This document shows, piece by piece, positions 41,375-54,302 of a DNA stretch of 64,000 nt (its first letter is position 1; every line of letters begins with the position of its first letter). The notes beneath the pieces were generated by a model. That model did no database searches and had not been told where the DNA came from. It saw nothing but the letters and a program-made list of their open reading frames with translations. The DNA lies in contig NC_088175.1 in the NCBI RefSeq assembly GCF_028769735.1, forward strand, positions 682,001 to 746,000. Direction: 5' to 3'. Made by a program: the position numbers and the translations under genes. Origin of the DNA: Zonotrichia leucophrys gambelii (lineage: Eukaryota; Chordata; Aves; Passeriformes; Passerellidae).

Positions 41375-41743
41375 TGTGACCGTGTTCACAGGGGTCTGAG
41401 GAAGAGATGAGGATCTGACTCCATGTTTCAGAAGGCTGATTTATTATTTTATGATATATATTGCATTAAAACTATACTAAAAGAATAGAAGAAAGGATTT
41501 CATCAGAAGGCTGGCTAAGAATAGAAAAGCAAGAATGATAACAAAAGCTTGTGGCTTGGACAGAGAGTCTGAGCCAACTGACTGTGATTGGCCATTAATT
41601 AGAAAGAACTCTATGAGACCAATCACAGATTTACTTGTTGCATTCCACAGCAGCAGATAACTATTATTTACATTTTGTTCTTGAGGGTTCTCAGCTTCTC
41701 AAGAGAAAAAATCTTAAAAGATTTTCCAGAAAATGTCATAGCA
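41375..41743 (-). mobile_element. Solo LTR of a passerine-type endogenous retrovirus, reverse orientation
   Basis: On the + strand it opens TGTGACCGTGTTCACAGGGG and runs through 'gactccatgtttcagaaggc' and 'gactgtgattggccattaat' to 'aaaatgtcatagca'. I recognise this as a dispersed LTR common in songbird genomes. Read on the minus strand it has an AATAAA polyadenylation signal (complement at 41440-41445) and a CCAAT motif (complement at 41587-41591), so it is antisense to MNAT1. No internal region is present. No target-site duplication was found, and the 3' boundary could be 41738 instead. Confidence 0.75.
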
Positions 41744-43537
41744 TGAAAAGTTTTCTGCCTTGAGTGTGTCATGTTCTCTTACTGCAACTTCTCCTGTACA
41801 AGTTGTTCCTTTTGAAGTGAATGAGGCTTATATAGACACACAGAGGAAAACTCAGACTGCTTTTGGAAATTGTGGTAATCTTGATTAATTTACTGATTCT
41901 GCATCTCAAATGCAATAATGTGTGGGCATAGAGAAACTCACTCAATGTATTACTTCAACAAGGTTCACATCTCAGTTTTTTCAATACATTCAGTACATTC
42001 AATCATTTCAATACATTTCAAGACATGCACGCACACACATTCACAGGTTAACACCCATGAGGACAGTCTGTGTGCACACAGCCTGTGTGTAACCTTGAGG
42101 GTAATCAGAAAAAACAAGTATGTATGTATACTTACCCATGTTCAGCTGTGTCAGTGTGGTTTAAAGCTGCTTGACATATCCAAATGATATTTTCTCTTCT
42201 GTCAGTGCATCTCACACTAATGCAGTGTTAATTCCTGCTTTGTAGTCTCAGTTCTTATTCATGATACAGATGCTTTCCTATTTTTCCTGGAAAAGTAGAG
42301 TTCCTCCTTGAGCCAGGGCAGAAGGCACTGACATGGCCAGAGGATCTAAGTGAAATTTAGGAGTTTCAGGGACTCCTGAAGCAATAGATGCCTTGCTTCA
42401 AGCCAGGATTCCTGGCAACCTGTTACTGGTTTTTCTTTTGTAGGCAAAAGCAGAGGTGAGCATAAAGCTTTTTTTAAAAAAAGTCAAGCCTGTATCTTTA
42501 CATCCAGCAATCTATTTTCACTTTAAAGGTAAATGCTTTTACAGTCCACACAATTAGGAATAGTAGATAAAATAATAAAAACTCCACTATGAATTTGAAT
42601 TTAATTTCTCAGAATATGGATTTGGAGTTTCTGACTTTTTAAAAACCTGTTCTAAATCACACTCCTAACTGACTAGAGACCAGTGACTGATGTGTGGTTG
42701 GTTGTTTAATTTTTTTTCTAACACAGCATTTAGTTTTACTGGAAACCTTCACCAGGTGGCTTGCAGAAAGAATAGCTATAAATAACCCTTAAAACATGAC
42801 TAAAATAAGTAGTTTTAACTGTGATTGCATATGAATTGCTATTAAAACAAATCCTAATATTCTAAAAACAATATAAAGGTTATTTTTCAAGGCTGAGGGA
42901 GGAAACTGCACAGTTTCAAGTTGTGTCTCTGTTTCTGAAGGGGTAGTGTCAACTTAAATTTGAGCCAAAACTTGTTTTGTAATACTAATAAGGTTTATAA
43001 AACCAGCACTGAAGTGTTTGTGTAATGACTTACAAAGTCTCTGGAAAACCAGTGGTTGTTAAAGAAATAAACATTTCCTATGGTCTCTGAAATCTGAAAA
43101 TGAAACTGATAATGAATAAAACTCAATTGAGAAATGCAGCAAAAGCCAAGCATAGGTAGTAGCAGTGTAAAGAATTAACTTAAAAATAATCTTATATCTA
43201 TGGTTGCTCGTTCTGTGCTAAACCAAAAAGGATTAATTTCTGGCTGCAGAGGTACCAGTGGTAACACCACTGACTGTGCAGGATTGTGAGAGCAGAGGAA
43301 GGTGAGAATCTGACATTGGTTTTGAATCTTCTCCTTTGGACAGATCACTTGGTGTAGCCTACAGCCCACACTTACTGAATCTTGGTAATTATTTTTTTCA
43401 AGTTTGCAGCTGTCACTGGGCAACAAGGAAAAGTTAAGGACACATTTTTTGTGTTGTACAAGCAGAGATGTCAGGAATTTTCCTTGTCAAGAAATGAATT
43501 TAACCTTTGGTGCTGAAGTCTTACAAAGCTGCAGATC

Positions 43538-43955
43538 TCATGGAATCATGGAAATGTTTGGGTTGGGAGGGTCCTTGGAGACCATCCAATTCCATCCCCC
43601 TGCCATGGGGAGGGAAATTTCCACTGGAGCCCCATCCAACCTGGCCTTGAACATGCACAGTGTTGGGGCATCCACAGCTGCTCTGGGCAGCCTGTGCAGG
43701 ACCTCACCACCCTCTGGAAAGAATTTCTTCCAATGTCTAACCTAACCCTGCCCTCTGTCAGTTTGGAGCCATTCCCCTTGTCAGGCTGCTGTAAAGGGTC
43801 TCTCTCCATCTCTTTTGTCAGCTCCCTTCAGGAATTGGAAAGCCACCATGAGGTCACCCCAAAGTGTTCTCTTTTCAGGCTGAGCAATCCCAAAGCCCTC
43901 ATCCTTTCCTCTTGGGAGAGATGCTCCTTCCCTCCCACCATCTTGGTGGTCCAGG
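43538..43955 (-). mobile_element. CR1-type LINE 3' fragment, reverse orientation
   Basis: It begins 'tcatggaatcatggaaatgt' then 'ggttgggagggtccttggag'. It continues with 'ccccatccaacctggccttg', 'ttcttccaatgtctaaccta' and 'caatcccaaagccctcatcc'. At about 418 bp it is the longest CR1 piece in the window. Open frames of 87-131 codons seen here on both strands are by-products of it. Confidence 0.9.
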
Positions 43956-46229
43956 TCATTGGATGTGTTACTTGTGGTGGTTTCATATGGAGCAAAGGTC
44001 TCAATTGTGTGCAAAAGCGTTTGAGAATGCTGTACCCTCTTCAAAGAGCTGATCATTTAGTTACTCCAGAGGCACAGAAAAAGTGTTAGATATTCTAAAT
44101 GTTGTGCAGTGTGCCCTGGTTTGTGGCCAGCCTGGGGAGTGCAGGGCTCCTGCAGAAAGGACCAAGCTCCATGAACCCATCTTGGCTGGGAACAGGGAGG
44201 GAAAGGCCAGTGGGAAGTGCTGGAGAGATCAGCAAGGCATTGGGGGGACCAGGCTCTGCAGGGCACTGGAAAAGCAGCTGGGTCCTTTTGCCTCCCTAAT
44301 TAGGCAATTTCTGTGTTACCTGCATTGTAGGCCACCTCTTTTACAATAGAACCTCTCACTTTAAAAGCACAATACCCTGTTGTGACTTATTCTTGCAGTC
44401 TCAAATGCACTTTGTGCATCACTGGGAGAGCTGCATGAGTGTTTTATTTTGGGTTGTTGTTTGTTTGGGGATTTTTTTTTTTAACTGTGGATAATCCAGG
44501 CTGAGTAAAATATTAAAGCACTTTCTTTATGTGCTGTACAAACTCTCATGTATACACAGGATTCTAAGATGATCTCTTGTGTTTTATGGGACTTGCACTT
44601 TCCTCTTGAGCAACCCATAATTCCCAGGCATGAGCACAATGGGAGAGGAGCAGGTTTTCCCTGGCCTGTGGCATAGCTTGGAACCAGGCAAAGGCATTCA
44701 AGAGGGTAAATCCACACTTTCACCAGAACCTCAAGGGTTTTGAGACAAATCTTCCAGAAATTGTTGTGTAGAACCAGCTTTGTTCATAGTGTGGGCAGTT
44801 TGTTTTCCCATACAGAAAATTGCTGGTATGGATAAACACAGGGTTGGAAGTTCCACGTGTGTTAATAGTTAACAGAAGGGCTCTGGGCATATTCAGAAGG
44901 ACAAACAATCAGGATGTGGTGCCTTACTGGCACACTGTGGCTTTCCCACAGTTGTGTAATCTGGTTACTGCTCATTGTGTGAACTCCTGAGAAGTTGGTT
45001 AAAAATTGGCTTCCTTGAATCATTTTATTAGAAATGCAGTGAGTGTTTAAGGAATATGAAGGACAGAATGAACAAGGGAATGCTTTCCACTCTTCCCTTT
45101 TCCCCCAGCATGTTAAATCTGGTCACTGAAAAAATTCAACATCCTTAACCTCTGCTGACAGCACATGCTGCTGCATGAAGGTTAGAGATGTACAACACTT
45201 GAAAGAAGCAGACTCTAAACTTTGCATTTGTGGTCCAAATTGTCTCCCAGTTGTACAGAAATCAGATGTCTCTGCAATTTAGGTTTTTAGCATCCTCCCT
45301 CCCTACAGAAATGCGAGCAGGAAGCCGTGCCTTAGATGTTGTATTTGTGATTCTGGAGCAGATCTTGTCTTGTGAGATTTTTCTGCTTTTATCTTGCATT
45401 CTAGTGGTAAGGCAAAGGGAGTGTAATAAAATAGAGAGGGAAAAAGACTGGAGAGTGATGTGAAAAGTCAGTGTACAATGTGACTGTTCTTCATGGTCAC
45501 TTAGAGGATTTTTCTAGGTACCATGAAAACAGCAAGGCGTTTTGTGGCATTAAAAACTTCTTACCTTGAACTGAATAATGAAAAAATCACAGTCCTGTTA
45601 ATAAAATCTGCTTGGTTTTGTGAGTAACAAATGACTTCATAGTTCAATATTTGCTTGGCTCTTTGAAACAGAAGTAAATGTGATCTGTGAGAGCTTTAGG
45701 AATAAAATCCTGTGCTAGAGCAGTCCAGGAAGAATTTGTCTGAACTTCTTTCCTGCTCTCAGCTTCATGGCAGTTCTAGCCAGGAATTCTCAAGGATTTC
45801 TGTGTGCATGTAGATAGTCACATTAGTCTCTTAGAAAATTACTTAGCCAATAATTTCCTGACTCTCTCAAAAATACACTTCCACATATGTATGCTAATAA
45901 TCATTCTGTCCTGACAGTTTAAGTAATTCATTTGCTTAACTATTCATTTTACTACTTTTTATGTGTATATATGTACATATATTTAAAAATTGGCTGGCCT
46001 CCCTAAAAATAAGTTGCTGAAGGAGAAAATAAATATGCTGTTGGTTGCACTCACAATAGTGCCATTGTGCAGAGCAGAGCAAGGATCATTTCCAAACGGC
46101 CTCAGGTGAAAGCTAATGGGAAACAATTTCAAACTGGTCTGAGTTCATTGGGAGAAAGAATGTGTCTTAGATAAACATCTGATCCAAGTTATACTACTCA
46201 GTATTATTCCTTCTCTGATTAAGTTCTAA

Positions 46230-46241
46230 TTTTTTTTTTTT
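46230..46241. repeat. T12 homopolymer
   Basis: Twelve consecutive T in intron 5, about 300 bp before exon 6. Confidence 0.85.
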
Positions 46242-46514
46242 AATTTTAATAAATATTGTTGCCTTGGCCAGTTGGAATAAGGAGCCTGTTATATTGTCTT
46301 TAATGTGGATTGTATAAAAATGGTTGCTTGCAGGTTATTCTGATTTATGGGATTGCTGCAGCTTTTTCTTATTACTGAAAATGATCCTTTTCTGTAAACT
46401 CTTTCTGAGGGAGAGGATACTTGGCATTCTGTTGTTCTCCTAGTGATGGCCTTGCAGTCACAGCTTGCAGTTTGGAAGAATGTGCAGTGTTAATTAATAT
46501 TTGTTTTGGTCTAG

Positions 46515-46730
<216 letters not shown>

Positions 46731-47913
46731 TGAAATTCAGAGGTTGCTTAAACCTGAGTTGCATGTTACATGAAATAGACTGTTTGCTTCCAATTAAATA
46801 AGTAATTAGGAATGAATTGAAGAATTTCATCATTGTGTTAGTTGGGATATTGTGATGACCCACCCAGCAGGGTTATCACAAATATATATGGAGCATTTTC
46901 ATTGTGTAGTTGTCAAAAAACAAACCATAAATTATAGCTCTCTCCCTGTGAAGTTCTGGTGTCCTTGAATTATTTTTCTGGTTTGTGTACCAATTCTGGA
47001 AGTTGAAATTTTTGAAGTTCAAGAATCATCTGCACTTTCTTCAGATTTATTTTGAGCACTGCAGTAATCTGTATGAGACTGACAGACTAGAAAATGATGC
47101 CAAGGTTAAGGACTCTATTTTCATTGTTATTTAGCTCTTGGAAACAAGTATTTTTGCAAATGTGTCACCTTAGGGTGGTAGCTGAAGATCTCTGAGCATT
47201 CCTGTTCTGTGTCATGACATGGCACAAGCACACACCAGCCTGTGTGCATAAATGTAAAACTGGAGGTGGGAGCACCAGTGACTGATCTTTTCTGCACCTT
47301 GCTGGTTTTCTGCTTTGTAATGTTTTAAATCTCTTTTTAGACTTTTTAAAATCCACTTTTTTTACTTTGTATTTTAGAATTGATAATGGTAAATTGCATG
47401 TGTTGAAAATAGCCAACACTCTCTACTCTCCTCAACAAACCAAGAAGTCAGCAAAGCAAAAATTTGTGCATCAAGCTAGTTTCCTATCAGTAATCAATTT
47501 ATTTTTGCCATGAATATTTGTGCTGTGTTCATTATCTGTTCAAGTGTTCACAGTGTGGAAGCATTTGCAGCTTTTTCTTCCAAAGCAGTGTCAGTTTTTG
47601 CAAGGCTGTGTGGATTGTTTTCTTGTTTTCCTGTGGTGTAAATTGATCTTCTTCCTATTTCTTTTAAAATCTTAACAGTCTAGGGGAGATTGATGTGCTT
47701 TGTGAGAGATTACCTGTCTGTGTAGAAAAGCCAGTGGACAGAAAATGCCTCTTGTTCTGTTTAAAAAATACTCTGTCTGCATGGCTGTACTTTTTCTTGC
47801 TGTTAAAAAATATTGCCAGAATTTCCTAAGCTGTGTCTTTTCTGTGGGCAAAGGAAGAAGATCAGCTTATGCATGTGATGAGTTCAGTGGAAGTATTTTC
47901 TAATTTGTTTAAA

Positions 47914-47967
47914 AATTAATATTAAATGCAGTATGTGGTAAATTAATATTGAATGCAGTATGTGGTA
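47914..47967. repeat. 27-bp perfect-register tandem duplication
   Basis: Two adjacent copies begin AATTAATATT and end ATGCAGTATGTGGTA. They differ at a single base (A or G after the ATT). Confidence 0.92.
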
Positions 47968-50900
47968 GTGGACATTTGAGATCTGCAGCCCTAAGTAAAT
48001 TTCATCCAGGAATGATGAAAGACTTGGATGAAGAGATTTGCAGCAGCAGGACATTTAAATCCTAATGTTTGGAATAATAGGGGGTATGCCAGATAACTAA
48101 TTGCTAATTCATTACTGTTCAGAAAATGTAAATAGCTAAGTAACTTAATTTGTTCAATCTCAGGAAACAAAAATTTCCTCACCCTGATTGATTTTAGTCC
48201 TTAATTGATAAAGAACAATTTAATTGTACTTATATCTATTAATGTTTTTTAATAGTAAGGTTAAGGATAGAAACATTTGAAGTTGGTGACTACTATTTAT
48301 GGGAAATGGATGGCATCAAAATCAACAAAATTACAGGTTTTGCTTAGAAAGATGAATGTTTCCTTATTTTCTTTACAGGTGCTTGATTTATTTATTACAT
48401 GACTTTTAAAAAATAGAAATTCTGTTACACAATAATAACAATATTGGTACTCTGTACAATAAATGAATGAAGTGCATAACTTTATAATTTTTGAAGAAGT
48501 TGGTTCCACAGCCTGGGAATGTTTCTGTTGGTGTTCTGCTAGGAGGCAGCTCAGTGCTTGGAAGCAGATGTTGAATTTCTATGGATATGTGCAAATTGGC
48601 ATTTACAGGGTTGCTTTGACAAACTGGCCTCATTTGAATGAAATGTGTTTTAATAAGGCTAAATGCAAAATGAAAAATAGAAGAGTAAATAAATCCCCAG
48701 GCTGGTCAGGCTCTGGGAAGAGGATTTGGAAGTTTAGCTAAGCAAGTAAACCAGTTTGACCCTCAGCCACAGTGTGTGTGGGGGGCCTTGGGTATGTGAA
48801 TATTCCAGCAATAAACAGGAAAGGACTTCTCCTGAATGCAATACTGGGAAGAGTGTTGGACTGCAGAGTTCTGCTGGCTGCATTTTGAGTGCAAAAATCA
48901 GAAAGAACGTGAAGAGGAGCCACAAAAGTCCATTCAAAGGTAGAAAATCTGCTCTGTGTGCTGCATTCTGCCTCTGGTTGAGGAGGTGGTTCAGGGATGA
49001 CTCAATTTATACCAAATACCTTCTTAGCACAGAACATGCCAGCTCTGAGCAGTGCAGCATTAAATGTAGTTCAACAAATACCATCTAAATAGGAACTGAA
49101 GGAAGGAATAAGACCTGAAGTTCACACAATGTTCTGCTGATTAATTGGCCTCACTGTTAAAATTGGCTCTGGATTGCAACAAAATCTCAAATTCTTGATG
49201 TTTTCAGATTAGGATTGGGGCGCGTCTTGGAGAGTTACTGTAGTTATCAAATGCAAGTTTGCTGGCCTTGGAGCAGGGTTGGCTTTGTGAAAAGCAGTTC
49301 TGCTCATTGCACATGATCCATGGGGGTGGGTTCTGTGTCAGTGCCAGGTGAGTTCCCACCTTGGGACACGCTTGTTTGCCAGGCTGAGTGTTTCTCTGAG
49401 AACCCGAGATGCTCAGTTCCTTTTGCGTAGGTGCCCACGTGAAGTGGGTGGAGATTTTCTTGTGCTCTTTGTGGCTGCTTTGGCTTTGTTCCCCTCTGAA
49501 CCATGGGGTTCACACCACTCCTGTTGGTGGGGCAGCTGGAGGGGGAGCACCGAGAATTTCTTATGAAATGTAATTCTAATTAATGCTCTGGCACAAGAGT
49601 TCTGCGAATTCAGGACATTTGTGTGAAAAGTCTGGATTGTGCCCACTGTCAGAGGCTTAGCACTGCACATTTAATGAATCACTATGTATGCCCTTCCCCT
49701 GGGCTTTTATTTTTTCCTAATAGTTTGGCCACTGACCTTTTCTGATGGGTGTTTTCCTCTAATTTTGTTTCAAAAGAAGGGAAGCCAGATAGAGCTAGCT
49801 GAGCTGCTGGCTGATCCAGAGCTGGTGTTTACACAAAGGCTGTGGAAATATGCCACTTGTGGCAATCCACTGGGGTTTTTTTCAGCTTGAGCAGGAGTGT
49901 TTTTCCTTGGTCAGAGATGTTCTTCTGCCTGACTGCTAATCAGACATGTTTCTTGGTGTCTGAGTTAGGGGCATGTCCATTCTCGTCTCCTGGGCAGTGC
50001 TCAAGGAAGTTGGCTCATTTAAGTTGTCATTTTAGTGCTGGGAGTTCCTCTGCTTGCAGGGGGAGGAGGGGATGTCTTGTAAGCTAAGCAAGAGCATCCC
50101 CTATGGCACGAGACAGACAAATAGCTCATGGAGACAGGGTCTCCTTCACTTTTCCTTTTATGAAATTCCTTTTTTTTCTTCCTTTCAAGTGGAAGTAGCT
50201 TTTCCTCTGTAGTCTGCTCTTTAACTTTTCCAGTAAGTTCTATCCTCTGTGCACAAAGCTCACATTCCAAATCAATCTGTTTGATTTACCCCTTTGGGTA
50301 GGGGGAGGCAGTGCTGCCAGGCTTTTTTCCTTATCATGTTCATCATATTAAGAAATATACTTTCAGCACATCTGAATATTTTAAAATAATCTTATTAAAG
50401 CCAATCTCCAATCAGGGTATAGCTACAAAAGGAAGTGTAGCAATCTTAATTGCTGCAATAGTGCTAAAAATGAGATTTCCTGTCAATTGTGATACTTCAG
50501 ACTTAAGCAGCTGTCAAAAAGAGCACAGTTGTCTGAAATGAATGTTTCCAGCATGTCTAGGGCTTGTCAGGAGGTACAAAACAAGGTCTGGCAAGAGAAC
50601 CATTCTTCTGTTTGTTGGTGAATGTAATGACCATTTCTGGTTGTCAGGTAGCTTTAATGTGGAGCTCATTTTAAGGTGTAAAAGAGATGCTCTCATGTAT
50701 TGCAGACAAATGGCAGTTTGCAAATGCAACAGGAAGGAGTTGTTTTACATTAATTTAGTTTCCTTCTTATGTCTAGTGTTGACAGTACTGTAGAAGGCTT
50801 TTCTAGGTCTGTGATTTACCTCAGCATTGTGGTTAAAAATGCATAGAAGTGTGGATGTATTTAAGTCCTCCTGAATTTGTTGAACTGGGAGCACAGAACC

Positions 50901-51031
50901 TTTGAGTTCATGGCCCAGCTGTTTCTATGTTTGTAGAAAATCTGAGTGCCTTAGTCTGGCTCAGCTCATGCCATTTCCAGCACATTTCAGGCTGTGTCTG
51001 TCCCTTTTCTTTTCCTTCCAGTTCTCTAATG

Positions 51032-51045
51032 TTTTTTTTTTTTTT
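51032..51045. repeat. T14 homopolymer
   Basis: Fourteen consecutive T in a pyrimidine-rich part of intron 6, about 400 bp before the G-quadruplex motif. Confidence 0.88.
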
Positions 51046-51441
51046 CATTTTCAAGAAAAGAAACATTACAGAACTGGAAGGACTGTCCTGGACTTCCCCC
51101 AGCTTCCCAAGACACTTAGTCTCTAGTGCTGGTATTCTTGGAGTAATCCCATGCAGTTAAAAACTCAATTACCTCTAATTGGATTGCCCAAAAATGCTGG
51201 AAAACAACATAAGTGTCCCCTGGTTTGCTCCTGCTTGGGAAAGTTTGCATTTTATACCCAAATAATTCAGAATTAATGTAATGCATCATTGACCTTCCAA
51301 TTCTTACCATCATTTTTATTTTATTACCTAATAGCAGTGGGAATATTTATTAATAGAACTATTAGTGCAGAGTGCTCTGTGCTTTACCATGACCAGGATG
51401 GTCCCCAGCGCAGTGAATTTGCAGTTGCAATAGATGTGTCA

Positions 51442-51458
51442 GGGAGGGAGGGGAGGGG
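51442..51458 (+). other. G-quadruplex motif with single-base loops
   Basis: The sequence GGGAGGGAGGGGAGGGG has four G runs joined by single A loops, the form expected to make a very stable parallel G-quadruplex. It lies on the non-template strand of MNAT1 intron 6, so the RNA would carry it too. Confidence 0.85.
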
Positions 51459-54208
51459 AAGCAGATGGCCAGAGGGGATGTTCTCACCCAGGATTAGCCA
51501 GCAGAGCAGTGCAGGAAGGAGGAATAGGATCCAGCCCTGCTGAATTCCTCAGCCCTGGCTCTTCCGCCAAGCTGGGCTCCATCTCCTGTCAACAGCACCC
51601 CTGAATGGCAGCGAATTAGGAGTGAAATATCTGCTCCAGCTACTGCTTCCCTGTCCAAATCACAGCAGCAGTGTTAAATATAACTTTGTGGCTCTGAATA
51701 TTGCCCAGATTTGCTCCAGTTCTTGCAGTTTCAGGTTATTGGTAGCTGGATGCTGGGGAGAGCAGCCCGGAGCAGCCAGAGGTTGCAGGAGGGAGCAGTT
51801 GTAGAACCAATATTTCAGAGGAGTGGATTTGTGTCAGACACAGGATGTCTAGGACACCTCAGGAATGTGTGTTACCACTAAGCTGCACATAACAAGTGTT
51901 AGGGAAGAGATTTTGTGCAGTCTTACACTTGCAGTATTATTCTGATGGGAAATAACGTTCTTATTTTACATTATGTGGAGCTGTTTCTTTTAAAACATTG
52001 ACCTCATCAGCTCAGGTCAAATTAACTGTTCTTTATTATTGCCTTTTCCTGCAATATTGCTTCCTGTGCAAACAACTGCTCCTGTTTTTCAGTCTGTTTC
52101 TTTTATAGTTTGTGGAGCAATTATCCAAAATCCTGTTCCAAACTCAAAAAAGTCTGTCAAAATACTCTTTTTAATCAATTGTGCTCCTTCAAAGTTGCTC
52201 AGACATAGGCCAGGTACCCTGAGGTAAGTGAGGTGCATGTCACACTGTGGTTTAGGCTACAGCTATTCTGCAGCTCCTGAGGGGGCCTTGCTTTGCCAAT
52301 TCTTACTGCTCTGGTTTGCTCGGTTGGTTTGTTGGTTTTGGTGCAGTGTGTTTTAGTGTGTTTGGGGTTTTTTGGGTGCTTTTAGTTTTTGCCTGAAGTT
52401 AAAAAATAAAGCAGTCAAGGCTTCCTTCACTGTTAGTTCAGCTGGTGTATCTTCAGACTGGAACTGTTCAGATGGAATTGATTTCTTTGAGATGAGTGCC
52501 AGTTTGAGTTTAATTGGTTTTTTGTTTTTAATCTTTGGCTCATACCACGCACATTTCTCTTTTACAGCTGGGTGGAATATTTCCCTCTTTGCAGCTCTTG
52601 GTAGTTTAGAATCACAGCAAAATTACAGCACTTATTTTCAAGAGTACCTAGTGTGTTTAGGCATATAGATCCTTTTAGAATAGGTGTATTTATTTAGACA
52701 GCATGCATGTAAAGGTTAAATTTCCAGTGGCACTGAGCATTCTGTGCCTGTGTGTAGTGGCTGTGTCCCAGCTCAGACACTCTAGGCTCAGTATCAGGAA
52801 GCAGAATCCCTTTCCCATTTCCAAATGCCCCAGTCAGGGCAGTCACAGCACTTTGCAGAGGGTCTCTGGTGGAGGTTTTCAGGGAAGCAGCATTCCTGCC
52901 AAGCAGCATTCCCTGGAGCAGAGACTCCCAGGGATGCAGGCAGCCTGGGACAGGTGGGGTTGTGCAGCTGCTGAGCACCATTTCCTGATTCCTATCAGTG
53001 TACATGGCGTATTGCTTTAGCATTGAATTTTTGTCAGCAGTAACAGTGTCTTGTTTGTAACAATGAGCATTAATTTGCTAAGGAGGAATTTCTGAATATT
53101 TATATCACTATTTCTGAAGAGAGGAAAAAGAAATCATGGCTGCTGGATCTCTACCATTTCTCACAATATGTAGCTATATAATTCAAATATATAAACTGAG
53201 GGACACCAAATATGCTGGAAGCTCAAACTCAAGTTAGGATTAACATGCTGGATTTAAAAAGTAATCCACAGTCCTGTGACCCACCTACTGCTCCCTTAAA
53301 TCTCCTAAGTTTATAAACACAATATGACTGCAACTTCCGAGTAGCTTGATGGAAAATGATTAGTAGTAGTAAATACATTTGTCATACTAAATCTCTAACC
53401 CTCTGTTTAAATAGAGATGTTTTGTTAAGAGTCAAGCACATACATGCTGAACTGTGCTTTGAGTTTCTGAACTCTGGTTTTGAAGTGTATGCCAAATAAA
53501 CTTTATTTAAGTGATCTATCATCAGAATGCTTCCTGTGCACTCCAGCCCATGGACTGAAGTCTGAAACATTAATTGGGTTCTGGCCTTACTAAGTAATTA
53601 CTGTTATATCAAAGTGCATAAACATTCAGCACATGATGTTGACTTAATGAATTTTGTTCTTTATGTTGGTAAGAAAATGTTTCTGGAGGAAAAAAGGCAA
53701 AGTAAATGACAGTATTTGTTATTTCTCCTCCCTTCATTTACACAGCAATGGCCTTGGAAAAGGAGACTGTCTTTTGAAAATGCAGTGCTGTGTCTCCCCA
53801 TAGCTCTCTGCAGGATTTTAGTTTGGAATGCCTTAGGAAATATGCTCTAGTTGAAATTAAGCTGTTTGGTGGACAGACATAATCAGAACTGCTTGACTTG
53901 ATTCTTTTTTATGCTTGGGCTCTCTGATACTGCTCTGTTAAAATAATATTTGTTCATTTGCTTTAAGGCTCCTTTACATGGCTAAAGCAGCACATGTTTA
54001 TGTACACATATTAGTATAAATACAAATTAGACCCATAAGTTTGCACAGCTGTAATGACTGGAATTTAGTAAATTAAATAATGCCAGCAGTGTTAATTGAA
54101 CAGGAGTGAATGGCATGACCAATGTGCTTGTTAGCTAAAGTGTCTGTGGCCAGCAGTGGAGCAGATCTGTGCTTTAGCTGTCACTTTTTGGAATGAAGGA
54201 ATTAGGAG

Positions 54209-54302
54209 TTTTTTGGGTTTTTTTTGGTTTTTTTTGGGTTTTTTTTGGGTTGTTCCTTTGTTGTGTTTTTTTTTGTTTGGGTTGATTTTTCATTTTGTTT
54301 TG
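54209..54302. repeat. T-rich tract with regularly spaced G runs
   Basis: Runs of about eight T are separated by GGG at 54215, GG at 54226, GGG at 54236 and GGG at 54247, giving a near 10-11 bp period. Irregular T/G sequence follows. It is low-complexity DNA and the apparent Lys/Gln-rich minus-strand frame through it is an artefact. Confidence 0.85.

Noticed and set aside
43404..44089. Open frames of 87-131 codons
   Set aside because: They lie over the reverse-oriented CR1 3' end and its flanks, which explains them.
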